Assembly (NCBI GenBank): GCA_001599975.1 | Contig: BCIO01000006.1 | Span: forward strand, 143,156 to 207,155 | Source: Cystobasidiopsis lactophilus | Taxonomy: Eukaryota; Basidiomycota; Agaricostilbomycetes; Agaricostilbales; Chionosphaeraceae | DNA length: 64,000 nt | Reading direction: 5' to 3' | In this document: positions 19,894 to 30,713 of the stretch, in pieces | Numbering within the stretch: the first letter of the stretch is position 1 | Layout: each line of letters opens with the position of its first letter | Translations under genes and position numbers: made by a program | Notes under the pieces: model-generated | Database searches by the model: none | The model's input: the letters and a program-made list of their open reading frames with translations, nothing else | Told to the model about the DNA's origin: nothing

Positions 19894-20683
19894 ATGCTCC
19901 GCTTTCTGCCCTTGGAGCTGAGACCCTGCTTGCACTATCACAAAGCCTTCTCGCCACGGCCACCGTCGTTCTCTCAGCGCTGGTTCGCAACTCAACCGAA
20001 TCCAAGTAAAATCCGGCAGGACGCCTACACCGCCCGCCGCAATGCGACCTATGCTAAGCGCAATCGGAATCTCTTGCTCTACTCTGCAGCCGTCATCGTG
20101 CTGGGCGTCGGCGTCACCTATGCCGCCGTGCCTCTATACCGACTTTTTTGCTCCGCGACCGGCTTTGGCGGCGTGCCCGTCATTTCGCAGGGCGGGCCTT
20201 CGAGCAATGCCAAGTTCGCACCAGATAGACTTGTAGCAAGGACAGACGGAGGCTTGAGTGGGGACCAGGCAAAGAAGATCCGGGTCACTTTCAACGCCGA
20301 CTGCAGTGACCACCTGCCTTGGACATTCACGCCCCAGCAAAAGCAGGTCTATGTTTTCCCCGGCGAAACGGCTCTCGCATTCTACTCGGCCAAGAATTTG
20401 AGCGACCAGGACATCATTGGGATCGCGACCTACAATGTTCAGCCAGACAAAGTGAGCGTTTTGTGGAAGGCGATGTCCCATCCTCTAAGGGCTCAACTCA
20501 TACCGATCGAGAAAGGTTGCGCCGTATTTCGCCAAAGTTGAATGCTTCTGCTTCGACGAGCAAAAGTTGCTGGCCAATGAAGAAGTCGACCTCCCAGTCT
20601 TCTTCTTCATCGACCGCGACATCCTGGACGACCCTTCGCTCAAAGACGTCGACGACGTTGTTTTGAGCTACACGTTTTTGTAG
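19894..20683 (+). CDS. COX11: Cytochrome c oxidase assembly protein Cox11
   Basis: Inner-mitochondrial-membrane copper chaperone that helps load CuB into Cox1. ATG at 19894 begins an Arg-rich presequence (MLRFLPLELRPCLHYHKAFS). One membrane span (LLLYSAAVIVLGVGVTYAAV) is followed by PLYRLFCSATGFGG, the conserved start of the intermembrane domain. The beta domain has KIRVTFNADCSDHLPWTF and ALAFYSAKNLSDQDIIGIAT. One intron (donor GTGAGC after PDK) joins to VAPYFAKVECFCFDEQKLL, whose CFCF motif binds copper. It ends VVLSYTFL. About 235 residues, normal for the family. Firm. Confidence 0.95.
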
Positions 20684-21259
20684 GCCCTTTGCTGTTGTCA
20701 CTGTCCTGAGCTGAGGTATGAGGTCGTGAACAGCCGTGCAAGGTGGCCGTCTTGACCAAGTTTCTCGTGGGCAGCAAACTCACTGACGTGAATTGTTGAT
20801 GCAGACGCAACCAATATGGCGATCTCGTACCAGCGACAACATCATGAGATGGCTATGAAGCAAGGCTCGAATTGGCCTCTGTCTCGTCTTCTACGGGCCC
20901 GCTCCCTTTGAGGTGACGTGTAGGTCTCTCAGCTCGATCACTTGTTTATTCTGCTGAGTCTTTGCGTCTGCAAGTCCGGTGTAGCAGGTCGTGGGGAAGG
21001 CCGACCAGGCTGCTTGAATTCAGGACTCGGGTTGTAGAACTTTTGAAGCCCGCATATTGTGCAACGCCCCGCTCCTTTGATCGAGTGCAAGCAATGTCAA
21101 TCAAGAGCTTGACGTTTTGGGTGCAATGCACGTGCAAACGAGATGAGCCCTCGTGGGCCGGGATTCCATGCAGGTTGACTTCGAGCAGCCATCGCCTTTG
21201 AAGTGGGCAACGCTAACAATGCTACTCCCGCCCTGCAGTGACCCTTTGAGGAGCTAGAT
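20684..21259. other. Intergenic region
   Basis: 576 bp between COX11 and RMI1, both on the plus strand. No domain-bearing frame was found on either strand; a 60-80 codon frame on each strand near 20950-21200 has no recognisable features. It should hold the COX11 3' UTR and RMI1 promoter. Confidence 0.4.
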
Positions 21260-22598
21260 ATGGTGCCCCCTTCCGTGTCTGGTTGGCTCTCGTCGGTCTA
21301 TCCGTCACTCAAGGTCAACCCAGAATGGCTCGCCCAATGCTGCTCCTACCTCGACGAAAACATGCCTGGGCTCAGACCCAACGAGTACCTCAAACAAGTC
21401 GAGCGGCAGATCCTCATGAACGACTTGGCCAGCGTGTGCCTCGAGGGTTCACTGCCAGACGAGGACCTGTCGGAATCGCAAACGGCGCGCGTTGGCCAGC
21501 AAAAAAATGGACTCTTTGTGCAGGTCGAGAGCGTGTTCGAGATTGGACACTCCGCACTGTCCATCAGCGACGTGCAAAAGCAACGGAAAGAAGACGCCAA
21601 GATGGGAGTGGACAGGGCGCGGGTCGTTGGCAACATTGAGGACGACGCGGCCGACGATGGGAAGGGGCCGGCTAAATTTCCGAGAGCCATGCTCATGCTT
21701 GAGCTCAGCGACGGCTTCCGAACCATGAAGGCGATCGAGTACAAGAGAATTCCCGAACTCAGCTTGGACGAGACTCGGCTGGGATGCAAAGTGAGCGACT
21801 CCGTAGTCTCCAAACGCCTCTGAATTCTAGACGCACGTCTACAGTTGCTGCTCAAGAACGTCAAAGCTGCTAGAGGTCTTCTCTTGCTCGAACCATCTTG
21901 TGTAACTGTCAAAGGTTTGTACGGTGTCTTCATCCCCAGACTTTGTCTCATGTTGCGATCACAGGTGGATTTGTACAAGACCAAGATGACCACCGCGATG
22001 CGCTGCTGGACGCAGAGATCCGACGGAGGCTGAAGTAAGCCCTTCGTTCTGGATGGGCTTTAAGCACTTTTTTAAATGGAAGTGTGTTCACAGCTTGCCC
22101 GAGCCTGAAGCAGACGAAGACGAGGTTGAGCAAGTACAAGAACAGCCTCGACCGGCCGCCGCCAGGCCAGCGCCAGCAGCTCCGCCACCAAGGCAACCCT
22201 CGCCCCCGCAACCGCGAGCACCCCGAGGCGCAGCCCAACCTCCGGAGCCAGCTCAGGCAGCCAGGTCTCAAGTAACCAGAGGCCCGCTTCCCGTTGACGA
22301 CTTTGATTTTAACGCGTTCTCGGACGAGTGGGACGAGGATGACCTTGTCGAAGGCGAACGCGCCGAAGCTAGACGATCACCCATCGATTTGGAGGCGGAA
22401 GAGTTTGGTATGGACGACAGCATGGATGCAGACGTGTTGGCAGCTGTGGAGGAGGCGGAGCGGAATGCGCTTTCGCGCCAGTCGTCGGCCATCGCTACCA
22501 CCCAATCGCGAAATCGCCCCACTTCACGGACGCCGCCGCCGCCACCGCCACCACCGGCTCGAAAGAAGGCCAAGATAATCGACCTGTCGTCTGATTGA
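21260..22598 (+). CDS. RMI1: RecQ-mediated genome instability protein Rmi1
   Basis: OB-fold subunit of the Sgs1/BLM-Top3-Rmi1 dissolvasome that resolves double Holliday junctions. The N-terminal helical part has WLSSVYPSLKVNPEWLAQCC and ERQILMNDLASVCLEGSLP. The OB fold contains AMLMLELSDGFRTMKAIEYK and IPELSLDETRLGCK; an intron (donor GTGAGC) leads to LLLKNVKAARGLLLLEPSCV, then a second intron to GGFVQDQDDHRDALLDAEIR. The C-terminal half is a Pro-rich, acidic linker typical of fungal disorder, ending with IIDLSSD at 22598, which resembles a SUMO-interaction motif. About 380 residues. The family call is firm from the LGCKLLLKN and LLLEP block. Confidence 0.9.
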
Positions 22599-22890
22599 GA
22601 GAAAGGTTTCGACTTGATGCGAAGGCGCGGAGTGGCAATCTCTGGCACTGATTCCCGTTCCACCGGGCGGATGACTGTTGATTTGTACCTAGTCTCCAGA
22701 CTCGATGACCATTCATCCTTATACCCAGCTCGCTCTGCCCAAAAGGGGAAACTACAGCGATTCGGCAAGCTGAAACGAACTTCGCCCTTCGACTTGTTCC
22801 GCCATCGCGAGCCTTCCCTCATCGTGGTTTCGGTCGCCTTTGCCATGTCCTTTTCAACACCCCGCGACTTCTAGGCCTTGGATTGCGACC

Positions 22891-24226
22891 ATGCCGCGTC
22901 TTGGCTTCAAACAACGGCGCCATTTTGTCTTCCTGGTCTTCGCTGCCTCGCTGTCGTTGCTGCTCTGGGCCTCGTTAGATCCACGACGTTTTCATAGATT
23001 CTTGAATCTCTCGAGTCCAGAGCCTCCCCTGGGCCCCTCCGTCAGCTCTGTTCACGAGAGACAGAAGTCTTCTGGACATGGACAGAGTTGGCACGGTCCT
23101 TCGCGCTTCGCCACTTTGCACGAATATTTCGGCGCCATCAAGCAAACCAGGTCGAACGTAACGTGGGGTTTGGACACGGTCATGATTGGCCCAGCTGCGG
23201 AGAACAGGTTTGGGGACGCCTTTTCCGCATTCTTTCCTAAAGGTGCATCTTCATCATTCGCGTCCATGACTGCCACTCTAACCTTGGCGCCTTTAAGGAT
23301 CCATCAACCCGCACGGTGCCATACAAGGAGGCAGGTTTACCGGTACTCGTCAGGCCGGTCCACTGCTCATGCCTGAAGCCAGGCCTGGGGTTTCGTGGCT
23401 GTCCACTCGACCTGAGCCAGGCGGAGCGTGTGCGCCTCAACTATTCAGTCTTCTTTCCTGAGGACTTCGCGTTCGCCCTGGGCGGCAAGCTGCCAGGGCT
23501 TTTGGGTGAGTAGTTTCCGCCAAAAAGAAGTTGACAATGTTGACCGTTTACGATAGGAATGGAAGAAGGGACAGAGCCGCCCACTGGAGGCGCGTTGTCA
23601 GAAAACGGCTTCTCTACTCGCCTCATGTTTGGGAAGAACGGCAAAGGCCACCTTTATCTCTACGCGCCCAAGGACCAAGCTGCCAGCTTAATGAAAATCA
23701 AGCCCTACTCGCGGACGAATGGCCACTATGGCCTATCGTGTGCGTTGTGCTCCTCTCAAGGGCTGAGATCGATTGAAGGCCGACAACACGAACCCCAGTG
23801 GGCGTGGGATCGTTTAGATTCAAGCGCGGTAGCTGGACATCGGTCTCTTTAGACGTCACTCTCAATACGGCAGCCACCAGAAATGGGGCGTTTGTAATCG
23901 TCGTGGATGGGAGTGAGCTGCCTCTTCCAGAATCGACCGCGCTTTCATGACGGAACTTCCAACAGAGCGAGCGATCGCATACGACCAAGCTCTTTTCAGA
24001 AAGTCCGAAACCTTTGGCTTCGACGAATGCATCGCTTTCGGTGGGTAGCGCCTTTCCGTTGAAGGCTATTGTCGCTTGATGGTCAGCGACAGAGACTTTC
24101 TTCGGCGGGCATACGTCAGAGTGGGAATCGCCGGCGGACCAAACCGCAGCATTCAGTGGCTTCAGTCTGGAAATCCTCGACCCGGAGCGCGCGCGCCCCT
24201 CCAAGCGTCACAAGAACCGGCTGTAA
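22891..24226 (+). CDS. Polysaccharide lyase family 14-like protein (glucuronan/alginate lyase fold)
   Basis: PL14 enzymes cleave uronic-acid polymers by beta-elimination. The ATG at 22891 is followed by a hydrophobic signal-anchor (HFVFLVFAASLSLLLWASLD), so it is secreted or type II. Recognised blocks in order: NVTWGLDTVMIGPAAENRFG; VRLNYSVFFPEDFAFALGGK then LPGLLG; GFSTRLMFGKNGKGHLYLYA; GVGSFRFKRGSWTSVSLDVT; NGAFVIVVDGK; and ETFFGGHTSEWESPADQTAA then FSGFSLEIL. The order and the FFPEDF-GGKLPG and TFFGG.-W-SP-DQ motifs are those of PL14. At least six introns are needed; the last two were set by keeping the FFGG block in frame. It ends at 24226, only 3 bp from the TrpRS stop on the other strand. 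Substrate unknown; glucuronan is plausible. Confidence 0.82.
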
Positions 24227-24229
24227 TAC

Positions 24230-25555
24230 TCAGGCGAGACCTAGTTGCGATTTCACCTCCTTCAGAGTGGCGGATGCTACCCGGGCCGCCTTCGTACGCC
24301 CCAGCTCCTCCATCTGCTCGAGATACCCTTGATCGGCTTGGAGCCGGTCGAACTCTGTCCGAATTGGAGACAAGTGGGCCACCAGCGCTGCAGCCAAGTC
24401 CTGCTTCAGCTGCCCAGCATTTCGCCCCTTGTACTCTTGAACGACATCTTCCACCCGCCGATCCTGTATCCCAGAAAGAATCACGAAGAGGTTGTGGATG
24501 CCAGGTCGGGTTTGGTAGTCAACGGAGACGTCGAGGATGCTGTCGGTCACAGCCCCTCGGATCTTGGACGCAATCTGATCGGGTGTATCGGTCAGGAGGA
24601 TGCGGCTCTTCATGTCCGGATTGGATTTGGACATCTTGGTTGTGGGCGACTTTAGGGATGCTATCCGGGCTTGGGGAGCTTTGAACCCCGACCAATGTGA
24701 GCACATTTGCTTGATGGTCGGGCCAAAGTGACAGGCTCACTGAATACATGCTTAGGAATCGGAAACAGATTGCACGAGAAGTCTCGATTGAAGAGCTGAG
24801 CCAGGTCCCGGGTGAGCTCTATGTGCTGCTGTTGGTCTTCGCCAACCGGAACCTCGGTGGTCCTAGGACCTTGCTCTCGACATGCCGACGACATGGAAAA
24901 AGGCACGCTGACTTACTTGTAAAGGAGCACATCGGCGGCTTGAAGAACTGGATAGGCCAGTAGCCCGAGTTGCAGCTGAGAGTCTGAAATTTCGTCTACC
25001 GAGTTGGCGTTCCGAGAGGCTGCTATCCGCGACTGGCACCGTCGTATGAGTATTGTGCAAGTCGAATGGAGACACGAGAGTGCTCACTTTCCAGGTCGTC
25101 ATGCGAAATAGCCTTCCGACTGAAGTCGTGCAATTCAGGATCCAGGCCAGTTCTGTGTGCTCCGGAACCTTGGACGACGAAGCATCTGAGATGGAACACT
25201 CTCAAAACCAGCTGGGACGGCCCTCACCTGGTCTTGGTGGAAGATGGTGCAGCGATTCGGGTCGAGGCCGACCGCAAGCAGCATGGCCAGGGTATCCCTC
25301 CTCTCTTTCCGGAGCCGCTTTGGCTCTTGGGGCAGCGTGATGGCATGTAGGCCAACTATCGAATAAAAGATGGAGTCTTCGGGCGCAGCAGAGTTCTGCA
25401 AGGCGGTCCAATTTTTGAGAGCGCCCAAGTAGTTGCCCAGCTGGAAGTCTCCCTTTTCACGGTCTGAAAACCTGACTTTCAAGTTCATGTGGACACACAT
25501 GAGGGACTCCAGTTGGCTGAATGCCAGAAAAGATGACGCGGAGGCTTCGTTTCAT
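24230..25555 (-). CDS. MSW1: Tryptophanyl-tRNA synthetase, mitochondrial/bacterial type
   Basis: Class I synthetase charging tRNA-Trp. From the ATG at 25555, exon 1 gives MKRSLRVIFSGIQPTGVPH; a GTGTGT intron splits the HIGH-equivalent signature, and exon 2 continues LGNYLGALKNWTALQN. Downstream: RKERRDTLAMLLAVGLDPNR, CTIFHQDQ, VPEHTELAWILNCTTSVG, LLAYPVLQAADVLLYK, VPVGEDQQQHIELTRDLAQ and SPTTKMSKSNPDMKSRI, with the KMSKS loop. It ends QLGLA at 24230. The sequence is bacterial-like, as expected for the mitochondrial enzyme rather than the cytosolic eukaryotic one. A presequence is very short or absent from this start; an upstream exon might exist. Tail-to-tail with the PL14 gene. Confidence 0.9.
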
Positions 25556-25829
25556 GGCGGACCTCAAATGAAAGTCTTGGCTCTCCCGTGAGGCCCAAGG
25601 CTACAGCAGTGCTGCAGCGTTTTCCCTGTTCTCTGACCACCAGCCGCGATAATTATTATTATTCACTCTGCACGGTAACGCTGTACTCAACAAGAGGCCA
25701 CGCCTCATTCCTCAAGTCTGCGGCACACGCGACTCGATGTTTGTATCTACTCTGCCCAACGGCTCTCGGCTTGCGCAGGGCCAAGCCTATTAATTATTCT
25801 GATTCCGACCAACCAGCATCCTGTCCAGC

Positions 25830-27488
25830 ATGATCCAGCTTTCGCCCACCCAGGAGGAGGCGCCGGGCACGTTGTTTGCAAAGGATGGCAAGGACAAGAG
25901 CAGGCGGCGGAAAGTGCTGGCTGCCCTGTTCTCGCTGGTCCCACTCTTCCTCTTGGCGCACTTCTACAAGGACAGCGTGTCCTCCAAAGCAGCTCTCCGG
26001 CAGGTCTGGAGCAAGATGGGGCGCGAATCGAAGGTGCAGCTGCCGCCGTGCGGCAAGACGATGCTGTACCTCTTCTGTATGCGCATTAAAGTTCCGTGTT
26101 GCCATTGGCCACGTTTAACGCATCCGTTGTTCCGCAGCTGGCACCAAGGGCTTCGGCTCGACGTATGGGATCTATGTGCGGTCAGCGCTATGGGCCAAGG
26201 AACACAATTGTGAGTGTTTTTGCTGTTTTGTTGACACCAACACGTCCACGAGCTGATGCCGGGCCCGCAAACAGACACCCTCTTGGCGGGCACCTTTCCA
26301 GGCTGGGTGTATGGCAGCTACGAAGACTACTTCGAGCACCCAGTCCTCACCTGCCAGCCGCACGAAGGGGCGTGGGACTACCGGAGCGACCGCACTTGGA
26401 TTGGCACCGAAGGGTGGGAATCGGCCGACCACATCGTCACCTCGAGGGCCAGCTACGCCGCGGTGGACCGCTGGCTGGTCTCCAAGTACGTGGACCTCGA
26501 GGCGTACAACGACCTGCCCACCATCGACACTTCAAAGCCGCTGCCTTACGACCAGACCCTGCCGTCCGTCTTAAGACCGTCTTTCTTGGCCCTGCACAAG
26601 GAGTTCAGGCTGCTGTGGCGGCCCAAGGCGAAGCTGGACGCGATGGTGCAGAGCGTGCGGAGCGATTTGGGGCTGGGACCTGATGTGCAGTCGCGCGGCC
26701 ATGTCGTTGGGTGCGCACGTTCTCCTGCGGTTGCCTTGACGGGATCTCATTGCTGAGGCAGCCTTCACTATCGTGGCGGCGACAAGTTCAAGAACGAGTG
26801 CCAGATCGCCAAAGGCTGGTGAGCCACTCATGTAGAAGTTGGAGTGCACGCCTCTTTGCTAACTTGCATCGAACAGCGGGAACGCTACAATCTACTTGGA
26901 AGCCGCTCTGGACTCCTTGCGCCGTCTGCCCGCCGCGTCTTGCTCCACTTGCAAGCCCATCTTGGCCGTCATGACCGTCGAACCGCACGTTAGCGACACT
27001 TTTGCAGCAGACCCACTTTCCGCCAACTTCGACATGCGCTTCCTGCCGCCGCCGCCGACGGGACTGAAGGGACACGACCAGCACGCCTTCAACACTTGGC
27101 CGTTGGACGAGCGGATAGGCGACACCATGACCATGCTGCGCGACCTGACCGTCCTCTCCATCCACGCCGACGCCTTTGTGCTGACAGGCAGCAGCAATGT
27201 TGGCGTTACTGCCATGATGCTGGGAGGGCCGACAAAAGTGTTGAGGAGCATCGACCAGCGCTTCCAGCCAACAACCTTGGTGAGTCGGAGACTTTGCAGC
27301 GACTGTCCCTTCAGCCCTTGCTTACATGCCTTCTTCAGTGGATATCCCACTATGCAGAGCTGGCAGCGCTGGCCAAGCAACGGGAAGAACTCCAGCAGCA
27401 GCCAGAAGCGAGGGCGATCGAGCCGCCACGGCGGAATCCGAGCCGTCGTCACCGGATGCCAGCCCGTCACTGGCAACTTGTAAAGTAA
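25830..27488 (+). CDS. Golgi type II fucosyltransferase-like glycosyltransferase
   Basis: Probable inverting glycosyltransferase of the GT23/POFUT fucosyltransferase-like superfamily. The N-terminus has a short basic cytosolic tail (KSRRRK) and one signal-anchor helix (VLAALFSLVPLFLLAHFYKD), the Golgi type II layout. Exons continue PCGKTMLYLFSGTKGFGSTY, then TLLAGTFPGWVYGSYEDYF and DLEAYNDLPTIDTSKPLPY. A key exon reads HYRGGDKFKNECQIAKG, comparable to the H-x-R-R-x-D nucleotide-sugar loop. The C-terminal exon has LSIHADAFVLTGSSNVGVTA then MMLGGP, comparable to the S-N-x-x motif near the family C-terminus. The tail is Glu/Arg-rich and ends HWQLVK at 27488. Donor and acceptor sugars are unknown. 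Confidence 0.65.
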
Positions 27489-27549
27489 CTTATTCCCATC
27501 TTGTATTCCCACCCCCATATTCCCAAGCCGCTTGCATTATACCCCTACT

Positions 27550-27968
27550 TTATTCCGACGACTTGGGCGCCCACTCCCGGGACTTGGCGACGTCTTCGAG
27601 CCGGCTGGTGAGCAAAACCATGCGCCGTTGCGCGAAAGCAGGCGAAACGGAGGCCAGCAAATCGTCCAGCGTCTCGAACGCGAGGCTGGAATCCGGGCTG
27701 GAGACCTAATGATGGCGAAATTTGAGGTTCAGTCGACAATGGATCCTCTCAAGCCCACCTGAAAGCCAGCCAACGTTAGTGTGACCTCTATTGTCTGCGA
27801 CGAGGTCGCTCCAGGCTCTGGGAGCAACACAATTGCAGCAGAGGCGCCGCTGGAGTTCGCGGCGGCTGGCAGCATTTCCCAGGACATCAGGCCAAAACCA
27901 TTCTCTGCGCAGGCTTTGTCCAGCTCTGACTCCACGAACTCTGGGGTGGACATTGTCAATGAGCTCAT
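27550..27968 (-). CDS. GSKIP-domain (DUF727-like) small protein
   Basis: Small cytosolic protein resembling human GSK3-beta interaction protein and the N-terminal GSKIP-like domain family. The ATG at 27968 gives MSSLTMSTPEFVESELDKAC; the body reads SQTIEVTLTLAGFQ, an intron (donor GTGGGC, acceptor ATTAG) and then LAFETLDDLLASVSPAFAQR and LLTSRLEDVAKSREW. This matches the family pattern of an LT-E-AGx-V strand followed by an ETL-LL-SxSPxFxxxx-L-RL helix. About 115-120 residues. In animals the domain binds GSK3 and PKA regulatory subunit; here this role is only inferred. It is tail-to-tail with the glycosyltransferase gene. Confidence 0.65.
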
Positions 27969-28177
27969 GGGTGGGCGAACGCGAAGGGTTTATTGGGGAT
28001 CAAGGACAAGGGTGGTTTTACATTCCAAAACGGATGGAGGGATTTGGGTAGACACGAAGCTGTGGTTAGTGTCAAAGGGAATACCGGTGAACGAAGTGCT
28101 GCTCTAAGATAATGCTGGCAGGCCGAAGAAGATCTCCACGAGAAAGAGGATGCAGGCGGGCTTCTCTTGTGATTGTC

Positions 28178-29942
28178 TACAAGCCGATGTGGGTGAGCTT
28201 GTCCTTGACATCTGTGTGCACACTGGGTTTGAGATTGCTTTGATATAGAGACAAAGAATGTGCGCACCCTCGATCTTGTGGTATTTGCCACCCCTGCGGA
28301 GGCCCTTGGGCATGGGCTTCTTCTTGTTGTGCGTGAGAGAAGTCTTGTGTGCGGAGTTGGCAGACATTCCTGATTCAATTTTGAGTCAGCCGCGAAGCGA
28401 AGAACTCAGAGAACATTACATACCCCGTGCTTCGAGCTCGAGACGCTTGGCGTGGTTGTTGACGGTGGTTCCGCTGTTGACACAAGTCCAGTCTGCCCAT
28501 GCGGGGCAATCATCGGTGTCCTGCAGATCTTTTCAGCGTGGAGCTTAAGACAGCGTGATGCAATAGACCCACTTGGTTGCCATAGGTAGCCGCGCGGTAT
28601 TCAATGTTGGCAGAGCCCTGGATGGATTCTCTGAGCTCTCTTTGGGAAGGCACTGCTGTGCAAGCTTACATCGGCGTTTTGGGTGTTGGTGTCGTACAGA
28701 AGCACGGAGCCGACCGGCGAGCCATCGTCGACCCAGTACTGCAAAGGCTCGTTAGCACGCACCCAGGAAAAGACGCTTGCGAGAGACTCACGTTGCAGTC
28801 TCCCCAGAAACCATCGTTGGCAAAGCAAGAGCAGTCGTACATGCCGTAAGGGAGGAGGCTTTGGTCGTCGTTACCAGTTCCTTCGGGGCACAAGAAGGCT
28901 GCAGGACTCGAATTAAAGCAAGCTCTAGGGATGCAGAAAGAAGCCACGCACTAGTCTGGCTGCCGGGAGGGCAAGCAGCAACAGTGTCATAGAACTGGGT
29001 GATGATGGTCGAGACTGGAGCCGCGGCGGTGACCGTCTGGGTGGTTTGGATAATGTTCGTTGTTGTGGATCTCGGGGCTTGCAGGGAGGCGAACTTGACT
29101 TCCGTGTGCAGGTTGGTAGTGGGAACAATGGCAACTGGATGAAGCGAGAGGTCAGACATCGCTAACAGAATCTAATAGAGAGCGGTGCATACGCGTTGTC
29201 GTGGTGCGAGCCTGGCGAACCAAGGTCTGGGTCTGGAGGTTCAAGCACCTGCAAGCGGCATTCATGTCCGCCCTTCCGAGGCCTTGGTAGAAAGCGGGGG
29301 TTGGCAGAACACGCTTTTCGAGGGCGTAGGCAGGAGTAGGCATCTCGTCGCGGCGAGCAATGGCGATGGTGTTGCCTTGGTTGTCAATGTAGGCAGTGCT
29401 TGTGAGCGTGGATGTAATGGTAGTGGTAGAAGGAGTGACAGTGACACGAGACTGTGGGAGGATTTCTTTTTAGCAAGGGCAGCAGGGGAGGCAGGAAGGA
29501 AAGCCGCTGACCGTAGTAGTGGAGCTCTTCAGCAGAACGGTGGTGGGCTTGGTAATGGTCGACGTAGTAGTCGTCGTAGTCTAGCAAGAGAAGAGTGAGC
29601 CAGTGCCGGTGTAGAGAGAGAAGGAGGAGAGCAAGCGCACTTGGCCCGTGTAAGTGGTGGTAATGACGCGCGTTGCCACATTGGTTGTGTAAACGGGGAC
29701 AATGCCTGCGCAAACCCCATCAGTCAAGGCTAAGAAGACAGAGTCAAGAAGGCCAGCGCACCAAGCCATTGCTGACAGAAGGCCGCTGCCTGGGCGTCGC
29801 CGTTGGCAGCACTGATTGTCGCAGCCATGTCACCGCAGTTCACCGCGCGCTTTTTGAGGGCGGCTGCATTCGACTGGGCGGATAGCAGTAGGAACGAGAG
29901 CAACAGGCCGGCTGTCGAGATCATGATGGAGCTCGTGTTCAA
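28178..29942 (-). CDS. Secreted Kex2-site protein, paralogue 1 of a tandem pair
   Basis: Function unknown. ATG at 29942; signal peptide STAGLLLSFLLLSAQSNAAA followed by LKKR, a Kex2-type site. The mature N-part has NCGDMAATISAANGDAQAAA-FCQQWLGI, then a Thr-rich stretch (TTTTTSTITKPTTVLLKSST). After AYIDNQGNTIAIARRDEMPT comes a second dibasic site (ALEKR) and the block VLPTPAFYQGLGRADMNAAC-RCLN. Later exons contain a Cys-rich segment (FLCPEG, YDCSCFANDGFWGDCN, YWVDDGSPVGSVLLYD, CPAWADWTC) and a basic C-terminus (KKKPMPKGLRRGGKYHKIE). The last intron was placed so that the frame ends DVKDKLTHIGL at 28178. About ten exons. Its neighbour at 30714-32530 matches it block by block. Confidence 0.7.
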
Positions 29943-30713
29943 GGGGAAGCTCTAATGTGAGGAGTTCGCAAGAGAGTGCAGGAGACCAGCTTCTTGGGGT
30001 TTTGAGACAGGCGAGCGTTTGAAGAAAGCAACCAGGCTTCTTTGGAGGAGATGGAGGAAAGAGAAAGAAAGGAGGAAGGAGGGTTTGATGCTCCTGCCAA
30101 GGTCCTGCTCTAGCTTGACCAAGGGGTTCTGCCATATGCGCTCCTCAGCCAAACTTTTCCCACTGAGCGAGATGTTGAGCTCGAACGTAAAAAAGGTTGA
30201 TCTTCATCCTTCATTTGGCAGCCACAGGACAAGATTGGCTCGGGGAAGTCTAAGTCGAGGCGAAGGCCCGTCGGTCCGCCTTCATTTCGCGTCGCGGCGC
30301 CACCCTATCAGCTGCCAGATCACCTCGGCCCGAACAAACCTTATTTCTTTCAAGCCTGCTTTCGACCGCCTTTGGCTCAAGAAGTGGGCTTTGACTCGAG
30401 CCTGGGAGCTTGCGGCACAAGCCTGAAACTCAATCGTAGAAGAAGACAGCGGGGCTTGCTGCGCGGCTTAATCGAGAGCCGCCACCAAGCATGTGTAGGC
30501 TTCGCTTCGGCATCGAGGGCCGCAGTAGTAGTGTGTCTGCAGAATTCCCTCTTCTGTATGGGAAGATCAAGTTGCATGTGATAGTATAATAACGTTACAA
30601 GTGTGGGCGAAAATTTGTACACGATGGCCGGATCCCGGCGCTCTACTTGCATGATTAGTTTGGATGTAACGGGGCTACCTCGGCCGGAAACCGTCTAGGA
30701 TGCCGGGATTGCT
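29943..30713. other. Intergenic region between the two secreted paralogues
   Basis: About 770 bp upstream of paralogue 1 and downstream of paralogue 2, both on the minus strand. It should contain the promoter of paralogue 1. A purine-rich run (agaaagaaaggaggaaggag) near 30060 is pyrimidine-rich on the coding strand. No gene was recognised. Confidence 0.4.

Noticed and set aside
24230-25555. Horizontal transfer from bacteria of the TrpRS gene
   Set aside because: Bacterial-like TrpRS is normal for the nuclear-encoded mitochondrial enzyme, and the gene has spliceosomal introns like its neighbours.
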